DNA of 64,000 nt from Monoplex corrugatus (taxonomy: Eukaryota > Mollusca > Gastropoda > Littorinimorpha > Ranellidae). Below, piece by piece: positions 10,536 to 23,620 of this stretch. The stretch covers positions 34,076,039 through 34,140,038 of the forward strand of contig JAPXFY010000031.1 in the NCBI GenBank assembly GCA_030674185.1, in the 5' to 3' direction. The position numbers and the translations under genes were made by a program. The notes under the pieces were generated by a model. That model was not told the DNA's origin. It made no database searches and saw nothing but the letters and a program-made list of their open reading frames with translations. The first letter of the stretch is position 1, and every line of letters starts with the position of its first letter.

Positions 10536-11084
10536 TAATATTTAATGGTTTCTCTGTCCATTCCGCAGTGTTGTCAGTCCACCGGATTGTTGCTGATGTT
10601 TTGTCTCCCCTCCGTTTCCCTCCCTTTGCAGTTCTCTGGGAGTCTGTCATGTGAGATGAGTTTATACAGAATAGCTAGTTGTGTTGTGATTCAGATCTTT
10701 AATTATTATATATTTACTTCATATACATGTTCCTTTTTTGAAGGTAAGGTACACACATACACATGTCATTTACATGTAACCAAGATTATTCCAGTGGTAG
10801 GCTAATAAAATACCAGTATAAAATATAGACTAGGTAAAACATAGTCTAGGTAGGGCCTCAGGACTGGCCAGCTCATGGGTTTATGTGCAGGCTTAAGGCA
10901 TGTGCACAGGTCACCATACACGTGGCACCTGTGACGTTAGTGCATATGGAATTCGTTTCGAGCGCGGAGACGTCATCTTGAGAAACTGAAACTGAAACTG
11001 AAACTGAAACTTCTCGGGAGGATTGACTTAGCGAGGCCATTAAACCCTGTTACATGGCCATACCAACGTGGATGGAATATGAAT
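10536..11084. other. Intergenic sequence without recognisable gene
   Basis: Nothing codes here convincingly. A short (GAAACT)n run occurs near 10984-11010 just before the minisatellite. Confidence 0.4.
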
Positions 11085-11337
11085 TATCAGTGCAGGTAAT
11101 AGCCTGATCTTGTGTTCCATGGAGGTGATCAATAATATCAGTGCAAGTAATAGCCTGATCTTGTGTTCCATGGAGGTGATCAATATATCAGTGCAGGTAA
11201 TAGCCTGATCTTGTGTGTCCATGGAGATGATCAATATATCAGTGCAGGTAATAGCCTGATCTTGTGTTCCATGGAGATGATTAATATATCAGTGCAGGTA
11301 ATAGCCTGATCTTGTGTGTCCATGGAGATGATGTTGT
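11085..11337 (+). repeat. Five-copy ~51-bp minisatellite
   Basis: Units starting TATCAGTGCAGGTAATAGCC begin at 11085, 11136, 11186, 11237 and 11287, and each continues with CTGATCTTGTGT and CCATGGAG. They differ at only a few bases. Confidence 0.93.
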
Positions 11338-12800
<1,463 letters not shown>

Positions 12801-12975
12801 GCGGTGTGTACTCTTTTAAGTGAAAGTTACCGTGTGTATTATTTATACATACCATTGCTCTGATTGTTGCAATGTCACGAATTGTTGCCATACGTTTTTG
12901 TTTCATTTATATGTAATATGTTTCTCTCACTTGTTTCGCTTTACCGTTCGTGCAGCAATATAATGAGGAACCATA

Positions 12976-13250
<275 letters not shown>

Positions 13251-13737
13251 GCTTTCGGGTGACTTTCCTAGTTCAAATCACTGCAACTAATTATCTTGCC
13301 TTTGCATAGCCTGAACAATCCTAGATATTGAGCTATAAATGTCAAATCAAATAGTAGACATGAATTCAGGGAGGTTGAACAAATCATTTATTAGCCAGTC
13401 AAGTTTATATTTACACTTTTGCTCAAATTTCAGCCTTCCTTTTACAGATAGGTGTAGTAGGCTGAGAACAAAGTTTGGTGTTAAACCAATGGCTGTACCC
13501 ATGTATGTATTTTTGGTTTCTTATCAAGGTTACTGGTTTATAATTTCATTTGGTTTTTTTGCCTATTTTTTTTCATATATTCTGCAATATTATAGTGTAA
13601 ATATAAGGTTTCATTCGTGACACTTTTGTGTCACAGGCCTACAGTTCTTTGATCAATCACAGTGGAAAAAAATGATTAAAAACTGCAATGAAATAGGGCT
13701 TTTCAAGTTTTATGCATAAACTGTCTGAATAGAAGTG

Positions 13738-13829
13738 ATCAGCATTGCAATCAAATGGATACTTTGGAAACTATTTGAGTTTATCAGCATTGCAATCAAA
13801 TGGATACTTTGGAAACTATTTGAGTTTTT
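13738..13829 (+). repeat. Two-copy 46-bp direct repeat
   Basis: ATCAGCATTGCAATCAAATG and the following ACTTTGGAAACTATTTGAG occur twice in tandem. Confidence 0.9.
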
Positions 13830-15780
13830 AGCGTTCGTGTAACACCTGTCACGGATGAAACTATGTCCTATAAAGTATGAGCTACTGCCTCTGGAAAAAC
13901 CAATCCAACGTTTTGTTTGACCAAGAAGCATTCAAGGCGTGATGGAATATTTCTTTCCCGCCAAAATGGCTGAGCATGGTCAAGATGAGAAAGACAAGTT
14001 GTGTTGTCACACCATTTTTCTTGTCACGGATGAAACTATTTAACTGTTCAAATCACAGATTAAACTGAGTCACATGTTTTCTATCATAAATATGACTTTT
14101 TAGCTTGCAATAAGGTTTTAGTTGTTGAAAATGTCTATAGTTATGTTTTAACATCAGTCTAAATGTACAAACATTAATGTCGTATGTTAATTAACATAGG
14201 CTGTGCACAGCCTACTGTTTAGTTGAACGCACTCACTGAGCCACCGCGAAAGACAAAACAGCTGCTCAGTGCCAGGGAATCGTACAAAGCGACGGTCTGC
14301 TCTTTCAGTGCCAGCATTAAGCTGCAAGCTACTAGCTGTGGTAAATTCTAGATCTAGTGTCTGTGGTTCTACATCATGTATGTCCGACTCATCACAGCTG
14401 TAAGATTTTTGATAAAACCAACAGAAAGTACTATGTCGCAACACGTTGAAAGTTAATGAAAAAAAACTAAGTTTAGAAACTGAAAGTCACAATGCAAAAT
14501 ACATGCATTTTCAACTGGTGGTGTAGTAAGCAGTTCACTTTTCTTGCCGTCAATCTATACATACGAGTATGATAAAAGATGCATGAATGCATGATGCCAT
14601 GCTGAAAGAACATGGCAGGGACACTTACCTGTAATAGCAAGAGGCGGTGCCGTAATGTAGGTGTACAGGGCACAGAACAGCACTGAGTTTTCACATATTC
14701 CACACAAAGACGCAATGCTGATTTCTAGATCTAGAGATGCATTCTCCGCGCCGAAGTTTCGCTTCTTTCCGCAGATATTTCAGACTGTGTACGTTTTGGT
14801 GCATACGTTTTTGGTTTTTTGGGTCTCCCCCCTTTCCGCTGGCTATCAAAGAATGCACACGATGTACATTGATCTACTGACAGTGTGCGGTCGAACTCAG
14901 CCCAGATCTATACCTGCGATAGATTTCTGATCTTTTCGGCTGCATTTTGTAAAACAGCATTTTTTTCTAGCTTCAGAATATTTTTTGCTTTGAGTCAGTG
15001 TATGATAGCACTTAGATCTACATTGTTTTGTCTTTCACTTGTCTTTTTTCTCTTTCACCACACAGTCGACACAAACAATTCAAACGGTGGATATGCTCGT
15101 TGTAAGAATGAGTGAGCATCGTCTCCATGATAACAAAATCAAAGAAAACAATCAGCACAGAAATACAAACAAATCACGCGGTACAAATTTTGACCCTGTA
15201 AAATAATAACCACAGTACTGATCTACACACTTTTTCCTACAAGCTATGCTTAACAGTCATTCAGACTAAAGTAGCGCAATTGAAACAAGAGCAGTTAAAG
15301 TGGTGGGAAAAATTCTGGCACCGAGCTCAATTCTAGTGAGAACAAAGAAGGAATGCGGAAGGCCTGCAGGGGCTACAGAACGTGAGAAATGGGGTCAGAT
15401 GCCAAGCGGGGCCAGTGCTATCAAGATGCTGACGTTACAGAAAGGTGTGTTGGTGTCACACTGTAATCGTCACAGATGAAACTTATTTTGTTGCTATGCT
15501 TTGTAATATTTCGTGTATTAACTTTTCCATTCTTTTCATAAATCTTTTCATTGTGTTGCTTGGAATAAAATATAAGAAACTGTCCTATTTTCTTGCTTTT
15601 CATTGTAGCTGTTTTGTATGTGAATAAGATGGTGTCATTTGTGACCGTGACGACAAACAGCAGTAATTTTCTCCCTAATGAACTGGCACAAAAGTATAGT
15701 TTGTTTTAGATATTCCATTTTTAGAATGTCTCAAGCCTGAAAACACCACACATTTTCATGAAGTAATCATATTTTAATCA
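13830..15780. other. Intergenic sequence with scattered GTCACGGATGAAAC motifs
   Basis: The motif GTCAC(G/A)GATGAAAC occurs near 13848, 14023 and 15470, and a similar GTCACGAGTGAAAC near 15940 and 16358. No gene is recognised. Confidence 0.35.
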
Positions 15781-15787
15781 GTAATGA

Positions 15788-15904
15788 CATGGGGATGAAG
15801 AGGGTGGGGGAGATGCTGGGGGCAACGAGAGATAGAGATGGTTGGAAGTCCATGGTCGCCAACGCCATGCGGCAGGGCACTTGATGATGATGATGATGAT
15901 GATG
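15788..15904 (+). mobile_element. LINE 3' fragment (copy L5) with target-site duplication
   Basis: A severely 5'-truncated copy (GATGAAGAGGGTGGGGGAG to the (TGA)n tail) is flanked on both sides by AATGACATGGG, consistent with a target-site duplication from retrotransposition. Confidence 0.8.
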
Positions 15905-15971
15905 AATGACATGGGTAAGGATATGTTTGTCGTCACATGTCACGAGTGAAACCAGACATTTTAAAAATATT

Positions 15972-16324
15972 TATGGTTTCTCAGAAGAATGTTGAGAGTT
16001 CCATGGACAGCAAAGAAAACAAACGAGTCAGTCTTGATGGAGGCAGACACAAATAGATCACTCATAAGGAAGATTAGGAAAAGACAAGCAACATTTGTAG
16101 GCCATTTTATGAAGAAGGGGGATTTGGAGCACCTGGTCACAACGGGAAAGTTGGAGGGAAAGAGAGCACCAGGTAGACCCAGGGAGAGAATGCTGGACGG
16201 ACTTGCAGAGTGGCTGGGGATGAAGAGGGTGGGGGAGATGCTGGGGGCAACGAGAGATAGAGATGGTTGGAAGTCCATGGTCGCCAACGCCATGCGGCAG
16301 GGCACCTGATGATGATGATGATGA
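15972..16324 (+). mobile_element. LINE 3' fragment (copy L6), open frame
   Basis: It encodes MLRVPWTAKKTNESVLMEAD through ANAMRQGT with no stop (15989-16309). Its last ~110 bp and its right flank are nearly identical to copy L5 and its right flank. Confidence 0.85.
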
Positions 16325-16496
16325 ATGACATGGGTAAGGATATGTTTGTCGTCACATGTCACGAGTGAAACCAGACACTTTTAAAACATTTATGAGCAGA
16401 GATACCAAAAAAAGACAACTTTCACTGCATAAACATTGAACATTGATGTCCATACTACTTAAAACATATAAATCAAATGCCTTAAAACTCTTATAA

Positions 16497-17345
16497 CAAA
16501 ATCAAGAAGCACCTTTTGACCCTGGCTCATATATATATATATGGTGTGTGTGTGTGTTGCGTGCGTGCGTGTGTGTTGCGTGTGTGTGTGCGTGCGTGTG
16601 TGTGTGGCGTGAGTGCGTGTGCTGTGGTGTGCGTGTGTGTGTGGTGTGTGTGTGTGTGTGTGCCTTTGTGTGTAAGTGTGTGTGTTGTGCACGCGTGTGT
16701 GTGTATGCGTGTTTTGTGTGCGTGTGTGTGTGTGTCTGTGTGTGTGCGTGTGTGTATGTGTGCGTGCGTGTGTGTGTTGTCTGTGTGCCTCTTGTGTGTG
16801 TGTGCCTCTGTGTGTGTGTGTGTGTGTGTTGTACACGTGTGTGTGTGTATGCGTGTTGTGTGTTGCGTGTGTGTGTGTGCTGTGTGTGTGTCTGTGTGTG
16901 TGTGTGTCTGTGTGTATCTGTGTGTGTGTGCCTGTGTGTATGTGTGCGTGCGTGCGTGTTTGTGTGTGCGTGTTTGTGCATGTGTGTGTGCGTGCGTGTG
17001 TGTGTGTGTGCGTGCGTGCGCGCGTGTGTGTATATAGCAAGATTTGTATGCTCTGACCAGGTTTTACCCAGAGTTAAGCGTGCCATGGGCTCTTTGGGAA
17101 GACTGGGACCACACGTTTGAGCCTCATCCACTTAACGGATGTGTCAATTAGAGTCTTAGTCAAACTCACTAACGAACACTGCGGACGTCTGTACTTCTCT
17201 GGTCTGGTATATTTTTACAGCAAGAGCAGAACACACCCTTTTCACGCAGTCTCAGTCGTAGAGGGGGTGGGGGGTGGGGGGAATTCCATAACATTCATCC
17301 CCATTATCATGATATTATCAGTCATTATCATCATCATCATATGCC
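16497..17345 (+). repeat. Interspersed repeat family B, copy 2, with internal (TG)n tract
   Basis: AAGCACCTTTTGACCCTGGC at the left end is followed by (TA)n and a 490-bp TG/TGCG-rich tract (16540-17033). Then comes the family B body at 17045-17345, which matches 1770-2045. Confidence 0.7.
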
Positions 17346-17697
17346 CTGCCGCATGGCGTTGGCGATCATGGACTTCCATCTGTCTTTATCTCTCGTTGCC
17401 CCTAGCATCTCTCCCAACCCCCATCGTCCCCAGCCACTCTGCAAGTCCGTCCAGCATTTTCTCCCAGGGTCTACCCGGTGCTCTCCTTCCCTCCAGCTTT
17501 CCCGTTGTGACTAGGTGCTCCAAATCCCCCTTCCTCATAAAATGGCCTATAAAGGTTGTCTGTCTTTTCCTAATCTTCCTTATGAGTGATCTACTTGTGT
17601 CTGCCTCCATCAAGACTGTCTCGTTTGTTTTCTTTGCTGTCCATTACACTCTCAGCATTCTTCTTAGAAACCACATCTCGGCTGCCTCAATCATTAT
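17325..17697 (-). mobile_element. LINE 3' fragment (copy L7), minus strand
   Basis: The minus strand encodes MEADTSRSLIRKIRKRQTTF and RAPGRPWEKMLDGLAEWLG, with the tail visible as CATCATCATCAT at 17329. It abuts the CAT-rich end of family B copy 2. Confidence 0.8.
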
Positions 17698-17759
17698 AGC
17701 ATCTGAAAATTGTCCCGTGTTCTTTAACCTTCTAGCCCTGACCCCATGGTCACCTCAGT

Positions 17760-18375
17760 CCTTATGCACTTTTTCTTAGGATTGATAATTGGTACATGTA
17801 TTAAGTGCATTTTTGGCTCTAGGGAGGTGAGATATGCGGAAGCAATTTTAGGTAATTTAGACCCATTCTTATATATGTTTGGTATCCTTAGGTATGCTTA
17901 AAATTTGTATTCAGGTGTGTTTTTTAAATCCCCTGTGCGATAAGATCATTGATAAGGAAGGTTACGAAAAGACAAAACATTTATGGGCCATTTTATGAGG
18001 AAAGGGGAATTAGAGCACCTGGTCACAACAGGAAAGCTGGAGGGAAAGAGAGCTCCAGGTAGACCCAGGAGAAAATATTGGAGGGACTTGCAGGGTGCAA
18101 GGACAGAGAGGGTGAATATGCTTGCGGCAAACGGTAGATACATATGGAAGGCATGATCGCCAGTGCCATGCGCAGGGCATTGATGATGTGCGATAATTAG
18201 ACGTGTGGTCAAGCCAGGCTTCCTTTATTTGTGCGCAAATGCATTGACATGTGTACTTAATTTTCTTTTTCTTTTTTTTTTTCCGGTTGAAGTTTTGAAG
18301 CGGTTATAGCCCTGATATGCCTCTATGTAGTCGTCTGGGCTTTAAACAACAATAACAATAACAATAGCCTCAGTT
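17760..18375 (+). repeat. Interspersed repeat family A, copy split by a LINE
   Basis: The family A body (GATTGATAATTGGTACATG through AAATCCCCTGTGCGATAA) is interrupted at 17943 by LINE copy L8. It resumes at 18187 and ends with TCTGGGCTTTAAACAACAAT and (AACAAT)n. The 10-bp TGTGCGATAA on both sides of L8 is a target-site duplication. Confidence 0.8.
17944..18186 (+). mobile_element. LINE 3' fragment (copy L8) inside family A
   Basis: A decayed LINE end running from AGATCATTGATAAGGAAGG to GGGCATTGATGA. It carries several small indels relative to L3 and L6 and is flanked by TGTGCGATAA. Confidence 0.8.
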
Positions 18376-18469
18376 CTTGTCGGTTGAGCTTTAAACAACA
18401 ATAACGATAACCTCAGTTCTTAAGGGTGAATATGATTTTTAACTGTTGTCTTTTATCCGGGTTGTCGTT

Positions 18470-18704
18470 TTTTGACGTGGTGTTAGCCCTGATATGGTTC
18501 TAGTATACATGGGTAAAGCGATGTAGAAATCATGTATGAAACATGGGTAAAGTGATGTACGAGGTATTTATGAAACACGGTAAAGTAATATACAATAGTT
18601 ATTGGATAAAAAAATCGGGTAAAAAGATGAACAATCTATGTGTAAAACAAGGATGAAGTGGTGTGCTAGCTTTGTGTAAAACAGGGGTAAACTGATATAG
18701 AACT
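18470..18704 (+). repeat. Degenerate minisatellite, left part
   Basis: Units of roughly 35 bp around ACGGGTAAAGTGATGTACAA continue on the other side of the family A insertion at 19236-19590. Confidence 0.75.
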
Positions 18705-19226
18705 TGTGTGTTGTTATTGTTAGTGCTATTTAAAGCCCAGCCGACTGCGTAGAGCCATGTCGGGGCTATAACCGTTTATACAAAATTTCAACAGGAAAAC
18801 AAAAAGAAAATTAAGTACACATACCAGTGCAGTCACGCACACAATCCAAGGATATGCCCCTGGCACCGACCACTCTGTCCAATTTATCGCACAGGGGATT
18901 TAAAAAACACACCTGAATACTAATTTAAGCATACCTAAGGACACCAAAACATACAAAAACAGGCCTAAATTACACCTCCCTACAGCCAAAAATACACTTA
19001 ATACATGTACCCAATTATCCATCCTAAAAAAAAGTACGTAAGACTTAACTGAACACATACAGGTGAATGGACCAGCAAGGCAGAAAATGATAGGAGGAAA
19101 TGACAGAAAGCAAAGGAGGAAGAAAGAAACAAAGAGGGTGACAGAAAAGAGGAAATTTCTAGCACAGAATTTCCAGAATGTCGAGATACTATTGATACTG
19201 AAAGAGCCCCTGGCATCACCAGGGGG
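18705..19226 (-). repeat. Interspersed repeat family A, full-length minus-strand copy
   Basis: Read on the minus strand it starts CCCCCTGGTGATGCCAGGGG, passes TCTGGAAATTCTGTGCTAGA and AATCCCCTGTGCGATAAATT, and ends GGCTGGGCTTTAAATAGC plus (AACAAT). It is about 520 bp with no coding capacity, so it is SINE-like or MITE-like. Confidence 0.8.
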
Positions 19227-19235
19227 AAAGAACCT

Positions 19236-19590
19236 ATCTGTAAAACACAGGTAAAATGATGTACATACGCGTATATGTATAATACACGGTTAAAGTACAA
19301 ACTATGTGTAGTACACGGGTACAGTGATGTAAAATCTGTTAAAACTCGAGTAAAGTGATGTACAAATTATGTATAAAATACGGTAAAGTGATGTACAGAC
19401 TTTGTGTGCAAGATGGGTAAAGTGATCTATAAATCAATATAAAACGCGGGTAAAATGATGTACAACTAGTGTAACAGGTATAGTTAGTACATGCAGTATA
19501 AAACGGTAAAGTGATAAAAATTCTATAACGGGTAAATGATGTAAAAGTATGTGTAAATACGTATAAACCTATTGTACAAACAGGTAAAAA
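19236..19590 (+). repeat. Degenerate minisatellite, right part
   Basis: About ten diverged GGTAAAGTGATGTACAAA-like units resume after the family A copy. Confidence 0.75.
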
Positions 19591-21030
19591 ATGTACAAAC
19601 ACACAGACACACACACACAAGATCGTGAAAACTGAATGATCTGCACGGGAAGCACATGTCTCTCGCCTGAGTTCACGTCACGCACGATTCTGACTGTCTG
19701 AACAGTCGGACGTTCAGCGTCAGTCACATTTGAACTTCGTCATGACTGGAGCAAACAGGGAAAAGAAATCAGCAATTTCTTTTATTTATTTATTTATTTA
19801 TTTATTTTATCATTCATTTACTGCAGTTGTGTCTATTGGGCTGCTGAAAAAGGCCCAGTGTGAAACAAAGAACAGGAAATACATCGGTTGCTGTGAATTT
19901 ATGACAAGGTAAGCACCTTTCATTCTTTTGCACTATTTTATAACCCTGATTACCAGTAATGTCGTTATCAATTTTGTTTAGAGGGCTGTTGACAAAGAGT
20001 CGTGGACTCAGAATCTGATATCTGGAGTTCACTCCCACCTGGCTGCATAAATTTCAACTTCAAGACTTTGTCAACGCAGAGGGTTTTTCGCAGGCTCATA
20101 GTCTGATTAGAAGTTCTTGACAGATTTGAGTGGAGCGCCAATGGAATTTTCAGAGTGTGATGAATTTATTTTTTTAAAAGAAATTTCTGATTTCAAGTCT
20201 CCAAACTCTGTACCACTTGAGCGGAGCGTTTATGGAATTTTCTGAGTGGATGACTTGCTTTTTCTCTTATCTCTCTGTGTCTGTCTTTCTGTCTCTCTTT
20301 CTGTTTCTTTGTCTGTCTGTCTGTTCTGTCTGTCTGTCTTCTCTCTCTTTCACCCTCTCTTCTCTTTCTTTAACAAACTCCAATCTTCAAGTTCTGTACC
20401 TCTGTCTAAAAGCACTGGACGTAATAGAGGTTAAAAGGAATACAGACGGAAGTTTGACACTGATCCGTATTGGATGCGAGAAATCTGGGACTCCATTCTC
20501 AGATGTCTACTCTTCCATCCATCCCACCCATCCACCCTACAGTATATCTTGATTGGTGGTCTGGACGCTAGTCTTTCAGATAAGATGACAAAGTGAAGTC
20601 CCTGTGCGCAGCATGCACTTAGCATATGTTGAAGAAGCCACGGAGATAATAGAATTGTCTTTGGGCAAAATTTTGTTAAAGAAAACTAGTTCATAAGGGA
20701 AATAAACACGCATTAAAAACAAAAAAAAACAAAAAAAAAGTGGGTGGCGCTGCACCATGGGCAATGCTTTTTTCCCTCAGAATGAGCGACCCGCTGCCAC
20801 GCAGGAAAGAATCGTTATGTAGTGATTGGATAACATGTGCTGAACAGCGTTTTCACCAGAGTTAATCTGTGGAACTGAAGAGGATTCCCCTATAGCAAGT
20901 AACCTACCTACGGTGTTTTTGCCACCTGGGCAATAAGCATTCTTCAGTCACATAAGGATATTGAAGCCCGTTTCATACACGTTAGGCTGGCGAGGTTTTC
21001 GCGAGATACGCTTAAGTAGCGGTTTTATTC
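19591..21030. other. Intergenic sequence, no supported gene
   Basis: A (TTTA)n run lies near 19780 and CT-rich repeats near 20265-20350. A possible acceptor/donor pair around 19824-19908 encloses a short open frame but has no supporting signature. A decayed repeat, GAGTGGAGCG..ATGGAATTTTC, occurs near 20130 and 20218. Confidence 0.35.
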
Positions 21031-21044
21031 CGCCTAGCCACAAG

Positions 21045-21180
21045 CATGGCTAGATAATCGTTAAGTACATGTAAGTCTAGGTAGCGTATGCCGGCAGTAT
21101 AAAGATGGCGGTCTTGCAAGTCGCTTTGTGTTGGATATTTCCGTCTTCTATTGTGAAATAAAAGAAGACTGAAGTCATGG
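21045..21180 (+). repeat. ~130-bp direct repeat, left copy
   Basis: AAGTCTAGGTAGCG, ATAAAGATGGCGGTC and TTCCGTCTTCTATTG recur in order at 23494-23620. The two copies flank the Tc1 element and LINE copy L9. Confidence 0.8.
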
Positions 21181-21185
21181 TAATA

Positions 21186-22817
21186 CACTACGCACAAAAA
21201 GTTAAGGATCACTTGCACAAAAATTCAAAACTTTGCAAATAAGAAAGCCAATGCGTTGAAGTTTGGCAAACATTTAATTCCATGCTTTAGTGATAACGAT
21301 ACACAATTGCCTTCAATTTCGAGCAATCGTTTGATGTGTACATTTGATCAAAGTGGGTACGTATCGAAATTTGATTTCCCAAAGTCATTGAAATCACAAG
21401 ACAGGGCATTCTGATGCTCCCAAAAGTTCAGTAATGCGTGTAACCGCCATGGCTGTTCTGGCACTCGACGCAGCGAGTCCTCATCGAGTTGACCAGGTTG
21501 GTGAAGATCCTCTGTGGAAGCGCCTGCCACTCAGCCTGCAGCATCTGGTAGAGGTGTTGGGCATCCCTGGGAGGGGGGTGGTTGCTCCTCACTTTGCAAT
21601 CCAGCTCATCCCAGAGGTTCTCAATCGGTTGAGATCGGGACTGCATGCTGGCCACTCCATTCTGTTGACTCCAGACTGCTGCAGTAAGTCGTTGACCACC
21701 CTTGCCCTGTGGGGGCGAGCATTGTCATCCTGGTAGACAGCCGTCGGTCCCATCTGCTGCAGTGTAGGCAAGCCAGCGGTCGAAGGATCTCATCCCGGTA
21801 TTGGAGGCCAGTCAGGTTACCCTGTACATGATACAAGGGTGTTCTGTGGTGAAGGCTGAAGGCCCCCCAGACCATTACAGAACCTCCACGAAAGGCCACC
21901 TTTTCTTGGACAGTGGTGTCAATAAAGCGTTGCCCTGGGCGCCTCCAGACCCTCAGTCGGCCGTCGTTGTGGTTCATGGTGAAGCGTGATTCATCACTGA
22001 ACAGGACCTGGGACCATTGCTGACGTGTCCACCTCACGTGACGTCTGCAGAAGGCGCGGCGTGCTGCCCTATGGGCTGGAGTTAAGCGTGGCCGTACAGC
22101 TGGGCGACGAGAACGGAGGTTAAACCCATGAAGGCGGTTCCGTATGGTCTGCTGGCTGATGTTGATGTTAGTAGCCACCCTCAGCTGCCTTCGAATGATG
22201 CTGGAAGAGGCTGTTCTTGTCTGCAGGGCTTGTCGTTCAATGAGACGATCTTCACGTGGGTTTGTCTTCTTCGGTCGACCAGATCTGCGTCTTTCATGGA
22301 CCCTCCCAGTGGCTATGAAGCGTTGAATCAGTCTGACAATGACTGAGATGGACACCTGAAGTCGCCTGGCCACTTCTCGCTTGGGAACACCATCTTGAAA
22401 CCATGCAACAGCTCGTCCCCTCTCAAACTCGCTCAATTTTCGTCGTGGAGGCATTGTCAGATCAGGCCTACTACTGGTGGAATGTCTTCTTATAAAGCCA
22501 AGCAAGAGACAGCATCTCACACATAAACAGCAGTGCTTGCACGTTCATAATGATTTTTCCATCTGGCTTGTGCAATGTGTTCAGGCAGAACGGTCCAAAA
22601 CAAGGTCCTTTTTCGCAAGTTTCCGCTTTTTCCGTTTGCGGCCAAGCTCAGTAGTAGAGAATCCCGTGCAATTTTCGCACTAACACAACATCGCCCACTT
22701 ACAGCTGAACAAGAATTCATAACAATTTGGCTGGACTGAGAAATAAATAACAGTAGCGAACTGAGTTTATTACGCGCCTGTTTTCTCATAGTGATCCTTA
22801 ACTTTTTGTGCGTAGCT
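21186..22817 (-). mobile_element. Tc1/mariner element with inverted repeats and TA target site
   Basis: The ends share CTACGCACAAAAAGTTAAGG as an inverted repeat of about 25 bp and are flanked by TA (21184-21185 and 22818-22819). The 1.63-kb length and internal transposase fit Tc1. Confidence 0.93.
21428..22454 (-). pseudogene. Tc1-type DD34E transposase, two frameshifts
   Basis: This cut-and-paste transposase would bind the element's inverted repeats and move it into TA sites. The frame opens with MPPRRKLSEFERGRAVAWF at 22454. Helix-turn-helix DNA-binding regions (REVARRLQVS and the QQTIRNRLHG segment) are followed by the catalytic domain: first Asp in LFSDESRF, second in YQDDNARPHRA, Glu in IENLWDELD. 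Single-base deletions near 21768 and 21633 put these last two blocks in other frames, so the copy cannot make a full protein. The C terminus ends SHGGYTHY. The closest named relatives are Tcb1/Tcb2-type transposases. The start was chosen at the MPPRRK Met; the 22 upstream codons in frame look non-native. Confidence 0.92.
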
Positions 22818-22879
22818 TAGTAAAAAACATGAAACCCACCCATGCAAAATAACAGCAAACAGCACAGCCTTGAGACAGG

Positions 22880-23490
22880 TTAAGTTTAGATATCTGGGAA
22901 CGATCATCTCACCAGCTGGCAGATGCACATCAGAAATAGCCAGCAGAATCGGCCAAGCCAAAACGGCATTCAAAAAAATGAAAGGCATTCTTACCGACAA
23001 ATGCCTATCAATTAACATCAGGAAGAGAGTTCTTGAATGTTATAGAGAGCCGATAATGTTATACGGTTGTGAGGCATGGACAGTCAACAAGCAAAGCCAG
23101 AACAAGAATGAGGCAGCCGGGATGTGGTTTCTAAGAAGAATGTTGAGAGTACCATGGACAGCAAAGAAAACAAAAGACAGTCTTGATGGAGGCAAACACA
23201 AGATCATTGATAAAGAAGATTAGGAAAAGACAAGCACCATTTATAAGACATTTCACAACATTCATAGGCCATTTTATGAGGAAATGGGAATTAGAGCACT
23301 TGGTCACAACAGAAAAGGTGGAGGGAAAGAGAGCACCTGGTAGACCCAAGGAGAAAATATTGTACGGACTTGCAGGGTGGCTGAGGACGGAGAAGGTGGA
23401 AGATGTGCTTGCGGCAGCAAGAGATAGATACATATGGAGGGCCATGATCGCCAACGCCATTCGGTAGGGCACATGATGATGATGATGATA
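22880..23490 (+). mobile_element. LINE 3' fragment (copy L9), the longest copy
   Basis: It starts further upstream than the other copies, in KFRYLGTIISPAGRCTSEI, AKTAFKKMKGIL and IRKRVLECYREPIMLYGCEA, the region just after the reverse transcriptase fingers and palm. It continues to the shared C-terminal end and a (TGA)n tail. A frameshift near 23190 breaks the frame. This copy best supports an RTE-like or related LINE origin for the family. Confidence 0.85.
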
Positions 23491-23493
23491 AGC

Positions 23494-23620
23494 ATGGTAA
23501 GGTAATCGCTAAGTAAGTCTAGGTAGCGTCGAGAAAATCTTGCCGGCAGGATAAAGATGGCGGTCGTGCAAGTTGCTTTTGTGTTGGACAATTTCGTCTT
23601 CTATTGCGAAATAAACATTG
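23494..23620 (+). repeat. ~130-bp direct repeat, right copy
   Basis: Partner of 21045-21180. Sequence to its right (TCGCCCTCGCCACTCGC, GTGTAAGAAATGGGCCC) loosely mirrors the left flank GCCCGTTTCATACACG near 20968. A diverged DNA transposon holding both insertions is therefore possible. Confidence 0.7.

Larger units (their letters stand above)
15783..16394 (+). repeat. Direct duplication of LINE end plus ~65 bp of flank
   Basis: 15783-15974 and 16209-16394 share the LINE 3' end and a non-LINE flank (ATGACATGGGTAAGGATATG and CGAGTGAAACCAGACA). The shared flank shows that a segment, not only the LINE, was duplicated. Confidence 0.8.

Noticed and set aside
14473..14715. Minus-strand frame ending near TTACAG|GTAAGTG
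   Set aside because: A donor-like sequence is present, but no acceptor or supported start pairs with it.
16516..17131. Long Cys/Val-rich and His/Thr-rich frames in TG/CA repeats (also near 7075, 8838 and 450)
   Set aside because: They are translations of dinucleotide repeats in all frames, with no gene structure.
19824..19908. Segment between TTTACTGCAG and ACAAG|GTAAGC with one open frame
   Set aside because: Too short, no recognisable protein and no matching neighbour exon.
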